Positions 35,383 through 43,605 are shown, counted from the stretch's first letter. The stretch is DNA of 64,000 bases from Pseudochelatococcus lubricantis (GCF_011762225.1 NZ_JAASQI010000002.1:496001-560000), one strand, 5' to 3'. A program made the numbers and translations. Notes: a model not told the origin generated them from the letters alone.

Positions 35383-35403
35383 GAAAATGATCCGGGTGAC
35401 TTG

Positions 35404-36003
35404 ATGGGACGGCCGCGCGAATTCGATGTCGATGAGGCGCTGGACGCCGCGCTGGCGGTCTTCTGGCGCAAGGGATTCGAGGGCGCCTCTTACGCGGATC
35501 TGACGCAGGCGACCGGCGTGGAGCGGCCAGCCCTCTATGCGGCCTACGGAAACAAGGAGGAATTGTTTCGTCTCGCGCTTCAGCGCTATTACGAGCGCTA
35601 TATGGATTATGTCCCCGAGGGCCTGAAGCAGCCGACTTCCTACGATGTGGCGGCTTATATCCTTCGCGGCGCGGTGGAGCTTTGCACACGCTATCCGGAC
35701 CATACCGGATGCTTCGGGGTCAACGGAGCTTTGGCGTGTTCGGACAACGCCGAGCCCATTCGCAAAGCCTTGATCGATGCCCGAGCGTCCGGCGAGGCGG
35801 CGCTTCGCACGCGCTTCGAGCGGGCCAAAGCCGAAGGAGACCTGCCGGACACTGCTGATAGCGGAACCTTGGCGGCCTATCTCATGGCGATCCTTCACGG
35901 CGTTGCCGTGCAGGCCAAGGCAGGATTCTCCAGAGAGGTGTTGATGGCGGTCGCCGATCAAGCCCTCTCAACTTGGCCGTCTGGCAGGCATCATAACGTG
36001 TAA
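35404..36003 (+). CDS. TetR/AcrR-family transcriptional regulator
   Basis: A 199-residue repressor of the YxaF/AcrR-like group. The start ATG is at 35404. The DNA-binding helix-turn-helix is GRPREFDVDEALDAALAVFW then ASYADLTQATGVERPALYAA and YGNKEELFRLAL. The C-terminal ligand domain (about 75-199) includes HTGCFGVNGALACSDN, typical of this subgroup. It is divergent from the SDR gene and is likely to control it and itself. Confidence 0.88.
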   Translation: MGRPREFDVDEALDAALAVFWRKGFEGASYADLTQATGVERPALYAAYGNKEELFRLALQRYYERYMDYVPEGLKQPTSYDVAAYILRGAVELCTRYPDHTGCFGVNGALACSDNAEPIRKALIDARASGEAALRTRFERAKAEGDLPDTADSGTLAAYLMAILHGVAVQAKAGFSREVLMAVADQALSTWPSGRHHNV

Positions 36004-36094
36004 GTCGGCGATATTCATGTCGATGGCGGCATCAAAGTCGATGCCGACGAGAAACGCGAACGCCCGTTCCGGGTGCGGCATGGTTCATGAAGGA

Positions 36095-36682
36095 TCACTT
36101 TTCAGAGGGCAGGTCACAAGTCTGATCAATCGCGACCGCGACCAGGTCCTTCAACGATGCGCGGACATGGGTTCCGAAATCTGCTGAGGAACCGTCCGAA
36201 CACCATCGATCGATCGCAATTCGCCATATCAGGACGCCCACCTCGGCAGCCATTACTGCAAGATGGGTCGGAATGGCCCGCTCCTCCAGGGTCGTTGCGA
36301 TCGCGGCAGCGAGCGAGCGCATTTTCATCAGCTCGCGCTCGTGGAACTCGGCGTTGGCTGCGACGATGGCCTGCCGGGCGATAACATCGGCCCGGTTTGC
36401 ATCGAAGAAATTGCCGGCCGTCTCCAGGGCGCTGACGACCACCTCGAGCGGGCGAGCGTCTTCGGCCTCACGAACGGCCCCGATGATTTCTGCCTCCAGC
36501 TCGTCCGCCCGCCAGAAGAGAACCTCCGGCTTGTCGATGAAGTAGCGGAAAAAGGTCCGCTCTGTCAGACCGGCCGCCGCCGCGATATCGGCAACGGTCG
36601 TCTCCGCGTAGCCACGATCGCGGAAAACCTCGATCGCCGCCCTTCCAAAGCGCTCCCGCGCATTTTCGATCTTCTGAACCAT
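36095..36682 (-). CDS. TetR-family regulator of the paired-palindrome regulon
   Basis: A 195-residue TetR repressor: ARERFGRAAIEVFRDRGYAE, TTVADIAAAAGLTERTFFRY and FIDKPEVLFWRADELE form the DNA-binding domain, and the ligand domain includes a WRIAIDRWCSDG segment near the C-terminus. The gene is divergent from the 36756 gene. Immediately before its start are two inverted copies of a 17-base palindrome, and the same pair occurs before the epimerase gene at 40703. The simplest reading is that this protein represses itself, the plus-strand operon 36756-39098 and the minus-strand operon 40703-39409. Confidence 0.85.
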   Translation of the reverse strand: MVQKIENARERFGRAAIEVFRDRGYAETTVADIAAAAGLTERTFFRYFIDKPEVLFWRADELEAEIIGAVREAEDARPLEVVVSALETAGNFFDANRADVIARQAIVAANAEFHERELMKMRSLAAAIATTLEERAIPTHLAVMAAEVGVLIWRIAIDRWCSDGSSADFGTHVRASLKDLVAVAIDQTCDLPSEK

Positions 36683-36700
36683 TATTCGTTGATAGCACCA

Positions 36701-36744
36701 TTGTCAGTTTCTGCCAATCGCATTACATTGGCAGAAACTGACAA
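36701..36744. promoter_or_regulatory. Paired 17-bp operator, copy 1
   Basis: TTGTCAGTTTCTGCCAA (36701-36717) and TTGGCAGAAACTGACAA (36728-36744) are inverted copies of each other, and each is itself nearly palindromic (TTGTCAG-NNN-CTGACAA). Centres are 27 bases apart. The right copy overlaps the region just before the plus-strand start at 36756, and the left copy lies 18 bases before the TetR start. Confidence 0.75.
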
Positions 36745-36755
36745 TGGAGTCTCTC

Positions 36756-37160
36756 ATGCCCCACATTCTCGTCATCGGCTACGACCCCGACAGCGTTGAC
36801 TACAGTGATCCGGGCACACCCGCAGGCCTTGACAAGGAAAAGGTCTGGGCTGGAACGCTGGAAAGCCTCAAGCGCATACGCGACTATGGCTGGCAGGCCA
36901 CTCAGTGCATGGTCAAGCCGGACAGAACAGCGGCGGATACAGTCTCGCAGGCCCTGTCCGCCACCAGATACGATTGCATCGTCATCGGCGGCGGCGTTCG
37001 CCTGTCGCACAAGAGCGTGCCCGTCTTCGAAATCATCGTTGACACTGTCCGCCGGCTTGCTCCCGGCATTCCCCTTGCCTTCAACGAGGGGCCTGCCACC
37101 AGCCTTGAATCCGCCCAACGCTGGCTCGGGACCAACGGCCAAGGGTTGGAAACTGTCTAG
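36756..37160 (+). CDS. Conserved hypothetical protein, Rossmann-like
   Basis: A 134-residue protein of unrecognised family. The start at 36756 (MPHILVIGYDPDSVDYSDP) has GGAG seven bases upstream; an ATG at 36744 lies inside the operator. The pattern of alternating strands and helices (HILVIGYDP, YDCIVIGGGVRLSH, GIPLAFNEGPATSL) suggests a small Rossmann or flavodoxin-like fold. A nucleotide-binding or response-receiver-like role is possible but unproven. It is the first gene of the plus-strand operon controlled by the paired palindromes. Confidence 0.7.
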   Translation: MPHILVIGYDPDSVDYSDPGTPAGLDKEKVWAGTLESLKRIRDYGWQATQCMVKPDRTAADTVSQALSATRYDCIVIGGGVRLSHKSVPVFEIIVDTVRRLAPGIPLAFNEGPATSLESAQRWLGTNGQGLETV

Positions 37161-37310
37161 GCCTGGTCCTTCGCAGCGGCCGCCGGACGGTTCGTCGGAT
37201 CGTCCATCCAAAAGCTGCGGCATTCCTGTCTGACCTGCAATTTCATGTGTCGTTCAGAAGCGGAAACGCTGCGTTTGACACGAACCATTCCTCTTTCGCG
37301 GAGTAAAACC

Positions 37311-38000
37311 ATGACGCCGATAAAAATGTTCGTGACCATCCGAAGCAAGCCGCACCTCTCGAAGCAGCAATTTCACGACCACTGGCGGCACCCGCACGGA
37401 ACATGGGGGCGCGGCATACGGAACCTGACAAGCTATGTACAGAGCCATCGCATGGACACGCCCCATCTGAGGGCCGCGCAGGCAGAGCTCGACGGCGTGG
37501 TCGAAGTCGGTCTTGAGAACGCTGAGGACGTCGCAGGCTTGTCGACGGACAAGGCCTATCGCGAGTATCTGCAAGCCGACGAACCCAATTTCGTGGAGAA
37601 CATCGGCCTGAGCTTCATGAACGAAGACGTTCTCCGATCGGGAGAGCGTCCGACGGAAGGGCACAGCGACGGCAGGTGGCTCTGGCGGGAATCCGAGCAG
37701 CCCGTGTCCATCAAGCTCATACAGGTCATCACGAATGTCGGTAGAGAGCCTTGGAAATCGGATGACGAAAGGGCGATCGGACAGGCCCTGGCGGCGACAA
37801 GGCATGTCATCGCAACGCCCGATCCTGCTCTTCACCCTATGAACGAACCGAGCGCGATCGTCGCGATTCGACAGCTCTGGTGGCCGACCTACACGGCCTT
37901 CGAGACGGGAATCTCACAGAGCCAGACCGTATGGCAGGAGCTTACCGCCCAGGCAGCGGGCCGCTATTCGGGCCTCTTTCAGGCCGAGCGTTTCTTCTGA
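37311..38000 (+). CDS. EthD-domain protein
   Basis: A 229-residue protein starting at ATG 37311 (MTPIKMFVTIRSKPHLSKQQ). FHDHWRHPHGTWGRG is the EthD/ferredoxin-like dimeric alpha-beta barrel signature, and a second half (KLIQVITNVGREPW, NEPSAIVAIRQLWWPTYTAF) resembles a repeat of the same fold, so this is a tandem EthD-like protein. The fold is used in polyketide and ether degradation enzymes and monooxygenase-like proteins. It is the second gene of the operon. Confidence 0.75.
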   Translation: MTPIKMFVTIRSKPHLSKQQFHDHWRHPHGTWGRGIRNLTSYVQSHRMDTPHLRAAQAELDGVVEVGLENAEDVAGLSTDKAYREYLQADEPNFVENIGLSFMNEDVLRSGERPTEGHSDGRWLWRESEQPVSIKLIQVITNVGREPWKSDDERAIGQALAATRHVIATPDPALHPMNEPSAIVAIRQLWWPTYTAFETGISQSQTVWQELTAQAAGRYSGLFQAERFF

Positions 38001-38089
38001 GACCGCTTTTGCCTTGGGCAAACCACACAAGAAGCTTCCGCGATCACCATAGGGGCGGCGCGCAATATCAAGGATATGGAGTTCAATAG

Positions 38090-38488
38090 ATGAAACTGGC
38101 ATCAACACGTCTGATCGCTTCCGATCTCAAAGCGGTCGTTTCCTTTTACGAAACCGTGACGGGCATAGAAGCGGTCTGGCTTGCCCCTGTTTTCGCGGAA
38201 ATCGTAACCCCATCCGCGGCTCTGGCGATCGGCGGGGTTCAGACCGTCCCCCTGTTCAGCGAAGGCAGCGCGGAACCTGCCGCCAACCGCACCGCGATCC
38301 TCGAATTCATGGTCGATGATGTGGACGCGGAATACGAACGGTTGAAGCCTCTGGTCGAAGTCGTTCAGGAACCCAAGACCATGCCCTGGGGCAATCGCGC
38401 GGCTCAGTTCCGCGATCCGGAAGGGACGCTCGTAAGCCTGTTCACGCCTGTGACGGACGAAGCGAAGCTGCGGTTTTCAGGGAGGTAA
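38090..38488 (+). CDS. VOC/glyoxalase-family protein
   Basis: A 132-residue vicinal-oxygen-chelate protein: LIASDLKAVVSFYETVTGIE at the N-terminus, AILEFMVDDVDAEYERLKPL in the middle and FRDPEGTLVSLFTPV near the C-terminus. The metal ligand positions are weak (Glu in AILEFMVDD is present; the first His is not obvious), so it may be a ring-cleavage, isomerase or resistance-like protein with altered chemistry. It precedes the FMN reductase by seven bases, suggesting translational coupling. Confidence 0.82.
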   Translation: MKLASTRLIASDLKAVVSFYETVTGIEAVWLAPVFAEIVTPSAALAIGGVQTVPLFSEGSAEPAANRTAILEFMVDDVDAEYERLKPLVEVVQEPKTMPWGNRAAQFRDPEGTLVSLFTPVTDEAKLRFSGR

Positions 38489-38495
38489 GAGTAAT

Positions 38496-39098
38496 ATGAA
38501 CATGCAACGCAAACCCCGCATCGCCATCATCATTGGCTCCACGCGCCCGACACGTTTTGCCGACAGGCCCGCACAATGGATGCTGAAGCAGGCGCAGAGC
38601 CGGGACGACATGGAAGCGGAAATCGTCGATCTCCGCGATCATTCACTGCCTTTCTTCGACGAGGTAGCCTCAAATCTCTGGGCGCCGAGCCAGAATCCGG
38701 ACGCGATCCGATGGCAGCAAACCATTAATCGCTTCGATGGTTACATCTTCGTCGTTGCTGAGTACAATCGCTCCATCACGGGCGTTTTGAAGAACGCGCT
38801 CGATCAGGCCTACAACGAATGGAACCGAAAGCCGTTCACCGCCATTGGATATGGCGGTCTCGGCGCGGCGCGCGCAGTCGAGCATCTCCGAACAATCGGC
38901 ATCGAATTGCAGATGGTCTCCACACGTTCCGCCGTCCATATCGGCGGGGGTGACTTCTTCGCCGTCATGCCACATGGCGGCAACAAGCCGATCGAGGATA
39001 TCGAGGCAAACCTTCTGCCATCCGCCAAGACGGCGCTCGACGAACTCGTCTGGTGGGCGCATGCGACGATGGCTGCCAGGACGTCATCGCTGTCGTGA
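38496..39098 (+). CDS. NADPH-dependent FMN reductase family protein
   Basis: A 200-residue flavodoxin-fold reductase. IAIIIGSTRPTRFADRPAQW binds the FMN phosphate and FDGYIFVVAEYNRSITGVLK is the family signature, followed by NALDQAYNEWNRKPF and GYGGLGAARAVEHLR. It reduces FMN, quinones, azo compounds or similar electrophiles. It closes the plus-strand operon of the paired-palindrome regulon, with EthD and VOC genes upstream. Confidence 0.88.
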   Translation: MNMQRKPRIAIIIGSTRPTRFADRPAQWMLKQAQSRDDMEAEIVDLRDHSLPFFDEVASNLWAPSQNPDAIRWQQTINRFDGYIFVVAEYNRSITGVLKNALDQAYNEWNRKPFTAIGYGGLGAARAVEHLRTIGIELQMVSTRSAVHIGGGDFFAVMPHGGNKPIEDIEANLLPSAKTALDELVWWAHATMAARTSSLS

Positions 39099-39200
39099 CA
39101 AGCAAATCCCAAGCCGGCAGCGGCATGCGAGTCGCCTGTACTGGCCTCGCTGAGACGGTCCCGTCATCTCGGCCGCCCCGTAGAGCGCATCCTCTGGGAT

Positions 39201-39470
39201 ATGGATAAGCTTCGATCCGAATTCGCCGGGCATCCGGAGGACGACGGGATGCGGAAATATCATCTGGGCTTTGCGCGGGATACCGGAGTGGCGTGGGACA
39301 AGAAGAGCACGTTCAATGTGGCTCAGGGCATCGCGGTGACGGATGTGCCAGCCTGGCTCGCTCAACACAAGGGAGCTTGGCATAGCGACATCCGACCACC
39401 AGAAGGGCTCAGTCGAGAGCAAAGCTTCGGTCGGAGAAATCGACCGACAGGATCAGCCGGCCCTCGTTGA
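39201..39470 (+). CDS. Uncertain ORF, possible 3' gene fragment
   Basis: The frame encodes MDKLRSEFAGHPEDDGMRKY, LGFARDTGVAWDKKSTFNVA and AVTDVPAWLAQHKGAW. It looks protein-like, but no family was recognised. The coding feel extends upstream of the ATG to about 39140 without a start, and the last 60 bases run antisense into the YciI-like gene. It may be the tail of a lost gene at the boundary between the two convergent operons. Confidence 0.25.
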   Translation: MDKLRSEFAGHPEDDGMRKYHLGFARDTGVAWDKKSTFNVAQGIAVTDVPAWLAQHKGAWHSDIRPPEGLSREQSFGRRNRPTGSAGPR

Positions 39471-39783
39471 CGGTCCATCGTTTGATCTCGAAGGTGACGC
39501 CGCCGCTCGTTACCAGCGGATCGCCGCCAGCCATGGCCTCGGCGTCTTCATGGCTGGCGGCCCGAAATACGGTCATGCCGCCTGCCGGCTCGCCCTCGCG
39601 CCCGGATAGAGGGCCGGACGCAAAGATCCTGCCTTCCTTCTCCAGCGCGATGATCCAACGATGATGGTCGTGCATGGCGGGTGCGATGCGCGTCGCATCG
39701 GCGGTCGTGCGAAGCATGACGAAGAAGGTCTTCTGCAGCATCATGGAAACGAGACGCTCGTCGTCATCGATGGCGTGGCTCAT
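39409..39783 (-). CDS. YciI-like protein
   Basis: A 124-residue protein with the YCII/YciI pattern: MHDHHRWIIALEKEGRIFAS, GPLSGREGEPAGGMTVFRAA and SHEDAEAMAGGDPLVTSGGV, in which the His-Asp pair (HDHH and GGDP) is the conserved active-site set. YCII domains occur in dehalogenase-like and lactone-processing proteins of aromatic degradation; function here unknown. The start at 39783 has AAGGAA in front. It follows the epimerase gene by 44 bases on the same strand. Confidence 0.8.
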   Translation of the reverse strand: MSHAIDDDERLVSMMLQKTFFVMLRTTADATRIAPAMHDHHRWIIALEKEGRIFASGPLSGREGEPAGGMTVFRAASHEDAEAMAGGDPLVTSGGVTFEIKRWTVNEGRLILSVDFSDRSFALD

Positions 39784-39827
39784 ACGGTGGGTTCCTTTTT
39801 TGTATGTCTATTCGAGCGGCGCCGGGA

Positions 39828-40703
39828 TCAGCCGATCTTTTCCAGATCATCCAGGAGGCCCGGACCTGTCGGATGCCAACCCGTCTTTCGGGCTGTCGCC
39901 TTGGACGAAGCCGGCATGTCCTGGCTGGCGAAGAGAGCAAAAGGTCCGAAATGGCCTTCGGCTTCCTCCGGGCGGAGCGATTTCGTCGGGAGACCGAGTG
40001 TATCGCCGATCTTCGCGGCAATGGCGTGCAGTTCGATCCCCTCTTCAGCGACGGCGTGGTATCTTGCGCCGGTTTCGGGAGCCTCGAGAACCAGCCGGAA
40101 AAGCCGGGCCACATCCGAGAGGTGCGCCGCCGGCCACCGATTGCCGCCATCGCCGACATAGGCGGATACGCCGGTCCTCCGCGCGACCTCGATCAGGCTC
40201 GTGACGAGTCCCTGCCTGGCGGCGTTATGGATCTGCGACAAGCGGACGACCGATGCCGCGACGCCCTGCGAGGCAATGTGGAGTGCAGTCTGTTCAGACA
40301 TACGAGGGAACCGGTAATCCGCCGGGATGCCGTCGTCTTCCGTCACGACCCGTCCGGGAGCCAGGCCGGCCAATCCGTTCGGAACGAGAAAGGGTTTGCT
40401 TGTGCCGACGAGGGCTTCGCCAATGACCTCGATGGCGCGTCGATCAAGATCGCACGCTTGCTGGAAATTCGCATAGTCGGGATTGAACGCCAGATGGATG
40501 ACGCCGTCGGCTCTGGCGGCGCCCGCGCGCAGACTGTCATGATCTGAGAGCGAACCGCGTTGAGCCTGGGCGCCCGCTGCCTGGAGCGCACGCTCTGCTT
40601 CCTCGGACCGCGCCAGCCCTAGCACTTGATGGCCCGTGGACAGAAGTTCGGAGACAACCGCGGAGCCAATGAATCCGTTTGCACCGGTGATGAAAACCTG
40701 CAT
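39828..40703 (-). CDS. NAD-dependent epimerase/dehydratase family (extended SDR) protein
   Basis: A 291-residue extended SDR: QVFITGANGFIGSAVVSELL at the N-terminus, ARADGVIHLAFNP near 65, and a substrate part that includes VGDGGNRWPAAHLSDVARLF and ARYHAVAEEGIELHAIAAKI. The canonical YxxxK is not clear (DYRFPRMSEQTA), a frequent change in this atypical subgroup. The start at 40703 follows GAGGAA. It is directly downstream of the second paired-palindrome operator, so it belongs to the same TetR regulon. Confidence 0.85.
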   Translation of the reverse strand: MQVFITGANGFIGSAVVSELLSTGHQVLGLARSEEAERALQAAGAQAQRGSLSDHDSLRAGAARADGVIHLAFNPDYANFQQACDLDRRAIEVIGEALVGTSKPFLVPNGLAGLAPGRVVTEDDGIPADYRFPRMSEQTALHIASQGVAASVVRLSQIHNAARQGLVTSLIEVARRTGVSAYVGDGGNRWPAAHLSDVARLFRLVLEAPETGARYHAVAEEGIELHAIAAKIGDTLGLPTKSLRPEEAEGHFGPFALFASQDMPASSKATARKTGWHPTGPGLLDDLEKIG

Positions 40704-40715
40704 GATCGTTCCTCA

Positions 40716-40761
40716 TTGTCAGTTTCTGACAATGAGTAGCATGATTGTCAGAAACTGACAA
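40716..40761. promoter_or_regulatory. Paired 17-bp operator, copy 2
   Basis: TTGTCAGTTTCTGACAA (40716-40732) and TTGTCAGAAACTGACAA (40745-40761) are perfect palindromes in inverted arrangement, centres 29 bases apart. They match the pair at 36701-36744 except for one position per copy. The first copy is 13 bases before the epimerase start at 40703. Confidence 0.75.
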
Positions 40762-40850
40762 TAGCTCCGCGATGCCGACACGGTTCATAAAGCTCCAGAT
40801 GCGCGTGAGCGTTCACAAAGGCAGCTACGATCTATGACGTCTCGTGGCGT

Positions 40851-41393
40851 TCATTCGCCCCTTGCCGGCGGCCGCTGGATGCCTTGCTTTTCCAGAAGCC
40901 GTAAAGTCTCGCGGAACGCGAGATCGGAGCATTGCTGGTCGAAGTCAGCGCGCCGGTCGGAGTTGAAGCCGTGGCCTGCTGGGTAGGTCAGCACCTCCAC
41001 GGCCGAATGCTGCTCCAGTGCGTCCCTGGTCGACCGCATCGGGATCTCGCTGTCGTCGCGTCCGAGATGGACGAGTGTCGGACAAAGCGGCGTCTCGGAG
41101 GCAAGTGTCGGGAGCTTGCCGCCATAGTAGCAGACGGCGGCCGAAAGCCCGTTCAGGCGGCCGGCGCTCGCCCAGGCGATCGAACCGCCGTAGCAGTATC
41201 CGAGCATGAACACGGGGCCGGCGTGGCGCAGTTCATCGAGGAGTGCCAGCTTGACACTTGTTTCGGCGCCCTGCTCAGGAGACATGGGCGCGTCGACTCC
41301 ATGAAGGTCGGTCTTCACGAAACCGGGATGTGCCGCGTTGATCTTCGGTGACGGCGGTGAGTACGGCCGGCAAGGGCGGCACGTCGGCGTCAT
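40851..41393 (-). pseudogene. SDR C-terminus fused to dienelactone hydrolase C-terminus
   Basis: A 180-codon chimera. Residues about 17-52 (KINAAHPGFVKTDLHGVDAP through SVKLALLD) are the end of a carbonyl-reductase-type SDR without its cofactor domain. From ELRHAGPVFMLGYCYGGSIA onward it is the second half of a dienelactone hydrolase-like alpha/beta hydrolase, retaining the nucleophile Cys (GYCYGG), Asp (LGRDDSEIP) and His (YPAGHGFNSDR) but lacking the N-terminal strands. The first 16 residues come from the antisense-side trbG fragment. It is a deletion scar, unlikely to be functional. Confidence 0.7.
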
Positions 41394-41423
41394 AGCTGAT
41401 TTCGGGCGGTTTGTAGGTCGCGC
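41341..41423 (-). pseudogene. trbG N-terminal fragment
   Basis: In one frame the bases read CATYKPPEISYDADVPPLPA then VLTAVTED, the N-terminus of the conjugal transfer protein TrbG (VirB9-like) just after its lipobox-like Cys. It is joined directly to the truncated trbF and overlaps the SDR fragment. Too short to function. Confidence 0.55.
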
Positions 41424-41938
41424 AGCCGCTCGGCGTCGCGCGGGGGCTGGATGACGATGGTCAGGATGGCGGTCCAGCGCTCGGTGGTGGAGAACTGACC
41501 ATTCTCATAGTGCCTTTCGGTCCACGCGACGCGGAAAGAGTCGGGGGGAGGCTCGGATGACGCTGGAGACCTCGACGGCGACCTGGCTCCGGCCGACCTT
41601 CGTGAAACGGGTCGTTGGCGCGGGCATAGTCGTTGAGCGCTGCCGCGCCGCGATCCGTCGTCCATTCATAGGCGCGGAGCCAGCTCTGTCGGACGATAAT
41701 GGCGTCGGCGGGGATGCTCCTGACCTGCTCGATGAAGCGACCGAGATGGAAAGCAATCTGCGGATCGGTCGGGCGATAGTCGGCCGTCGCCGGGGCGACC
41801 GTCTGGGCCTGGCCGAGCCGATCGACCTGCACCACCCAGGACACGACGGTGCCGCGTGCCGACTGCCAGACCAGGGCCGCAGCAAAGCCCGCCGATAGGA
41901 TGAGCGAACCGAAGGCCATCAGCCGGAACCGTGGCCGT
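41424..41938 (-). pseudogene. trbF: trbF conjugal transfer gene, frameshifted remnant
   Basis: The protein reads MAFGSLILSAGFAAALVWQS, then VVSWVVQVDRLGQAQTVAP, AFHLGRFIEQVRSIPADAII and NDYARANDPF, a TrbF (VirB8-like) inner-membrane component. The frame then shifts near 41610 (TKVGRSQVAVEVSSVIRASP) and again near 41545 (DSFRVAWTERHYENGQFSTT, ERWTAILTIVIQPPRDAERL). The first few dozen codons before MAFGS are missing (an in-frame stop lies just upstream), and the 3' end is cut at RDAERLR. It marks an integrated conjugative element or plasmid. Confidence 0.75.
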
Positions 41939-41994
41939 CACCGGAACGGACGGCATGGGCGGCGGAACTGAACGCACAGTGCGATTGCATGCTG

Positions 41995-43221
41995 TTACGC
42001 TTTGGCGTCGCGCACTTTCGCCCACAGTTCGGCGTCGTGGTTGGCGGTCAATGCTGCTCCTTCGGTGATGAACGACCGTATTTCTTTATCCTCATACCCG
42101 ATCTGTTGGAGCACGGCATATGTATGCTCTCCGAGGAGCGGAGGCGGCGAGTTCTCGACGTTTTCTCCCGTTAGCGCCGGCAGCGGAAAGTTCGGGGCCG
42201 CGAACGCGTAGCACGAGAATGGGAATTGCGCGTATTTTCCGGATTCGCGGGCCTGCGGTGCGTCGAGGACCCTGTCCGGGGAAAGGACCTCGGTAAAGCC
42301 GGCGCCAACCTCCGACAGTTTGCGGGCAAGCTCGTCGTAGTCGAAGGTCTCGACCGCCGCGCTCACAAGCTGCTCGACCTGCGGCCGGCTCTTTCGCCTC
42401 TGCCGCAGGGTCGCCAGCTCGGGATCGGTCGCCACGGATGCTGCTTTGCAGAACTTGCTCCAGTGCTCATCGGTGAGCATGACCAGATAAATCCACCGGT
42501 TGTCGCGGGTCTCGTAGGCGCCATATCCCGGAATGCTGAACTCGGGGGAGGGTTCCTGATCCTGCCGGCCGAGGAGCTGTGAATTCAGCTGGACACCGAC
42601 AAGCTCACGCGCTGCGATGTGCAGGCCGGTTTCATAGAGACCAAGCTCGATGTTGCGGCGCCTGGCATCCCCGCCTGCGTCGAGAAGCGCCGACAGAATG
42701 GCCATGACGGCATAGCAGCCGGCGAATTGATCGTGATACGAGGGGCCAAGGCGTGACGGCCTGCCGTCGACGCGGTTGGCATACATGACGCCCGTGGCGG
42801 CTTCCGCGATCGGATTCGAGGCGACGCCCTCCGACAGCGGCCCGGCTCCGTATCCCTTGATGTGGCAATAGATGATAGCGGGGTTGATGGCTGAGCAGCC
42901 TGTGTAGCTGACGCCCAGCCGCCTCGCCGCGCCGGGGGACAGATTGTGCACCACGACGTCGGCGTTCTTCACCAGCTTGTGAAAAATCTCCAGACCGCGG
43001 TCCGACCGCAGGTCCAGACAGATGCTCTTCTTGCCGCGATTGTAGGCGATGTATGTGCCGCTTGGGCCGCCCCGAACCAGCTTGCGCGTCGTGTCGCCTG
43101 ACGGCGGTTCGATCTTGATCACTTCCGCTCCCATCTGGTTGAGTATGTGGGTGGCGAACGGTGCGGCGATCATGCTGCCCAGTTCGAGCACGGTCCGATT
43201 GGCGAGAACCCCGGTGAACAT
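41995..43221 (-). CDS. CaiB/BaiF family (class III) CoA-transferase
   Basis: A 408-residue formyl-CoA-transferase-type enzyme. ANRTVLELGSMIAAPFATHI opens, GAEVIKIEPPSGDTTR binds CoA, and the catalytic Asp is residue 164 in SYHDQFAGCYAVMAIL. The end LGEHTYAVLQQIGYEDKEI is typical. It moves CoA between carboxylic acids; the acceptor is unknown. It is the outermost gene of the catabolic island, divergent from the ABC transporter operon. Two copies of ATAATGCAT lie 61-83 bases before its start, so it probably shares regulation with that operon. Confidence 0.9.
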   Translation of the reverse strand: MFTGVLANRTVLELGSMIAAPFATHILNQMGAEVIKIEPPSGDTTRKLVRGGPSGTYIAYNRGKKSICLDLRSDRGLEIFHKLVKNADVVVHNLSPGAARRLGVSYTGCSAINPAIIYCHIKGYGAGPLSEGVASNPIAEAATGVMYANRVDGRPSRLGPSYHDQFAGCYAVMAILSALLDAGGDARRRNIELGLYETGLHIAARELVGVQLNSQLLGRQDQEPSPEFSIPGYGAYETRDNRWIYLVMLTDEHWSKFCKAASVATDPELATLRQRRKSRPQVEQLVSAAVETFDYDELARKLSEVGAGFTEVLSPDRVLDAPQARESGKYAQFPFSCYAFAAPNFPLPALTGENVENSPPPLLGEHTYAVLQQIGYEDKEIRSFITEGAALTANHDAELWAKVRDAKA

Positions 43222-43281
43222 TACCTCTCCTTATCGCTTTAGGTGTCGACCGCCAATCAAACACAATGGCGGAGTGACCAA

Positions 43282-43304
43282 ATAATGCATTTTACATAAT
43301 GCAT
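43282..43304. promoter_or_regulatory. Candidate GntR operator, direct repeat of ATAATGCAT
   Basis: ATAATGCAT at 43282-43290 and 43296-43304, five bases apart, 61-83 bases upstream of the CoA-transferase start at 43221. ATGCAT itself is palindromic. The same 9-mer recurs at 43606, 52751 and 52908. Confidence 0.5.
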
Positions 43305-43605
43305 GGAGATGGCGCCTGGTGCAATGGTTGTTGCCGATTGCCGTGGTTGCTGCTGCCTGAAGCAAATGTCGCTGTATAATTTGGGGGACGATTCGCGCGG
43401 ATATGGCCGCAGCGCCATTCAGGCTCAGGATGCTAATTATCTAGCGTTGCCTCAGTTTGCAGGCGCAAACTGAGGCTCCGGGCAGTGACGGGTTGAGAGG
43501 ATGGGTATACGGGCCGAGCCTTGCGCTATCGAGAGGACATCGTCCGGCAGCTTGGTAGGGCGGCTGCGGATCACCTGTGCGGAGCGAAAATAGCGAGAGA
43601 TTCAT

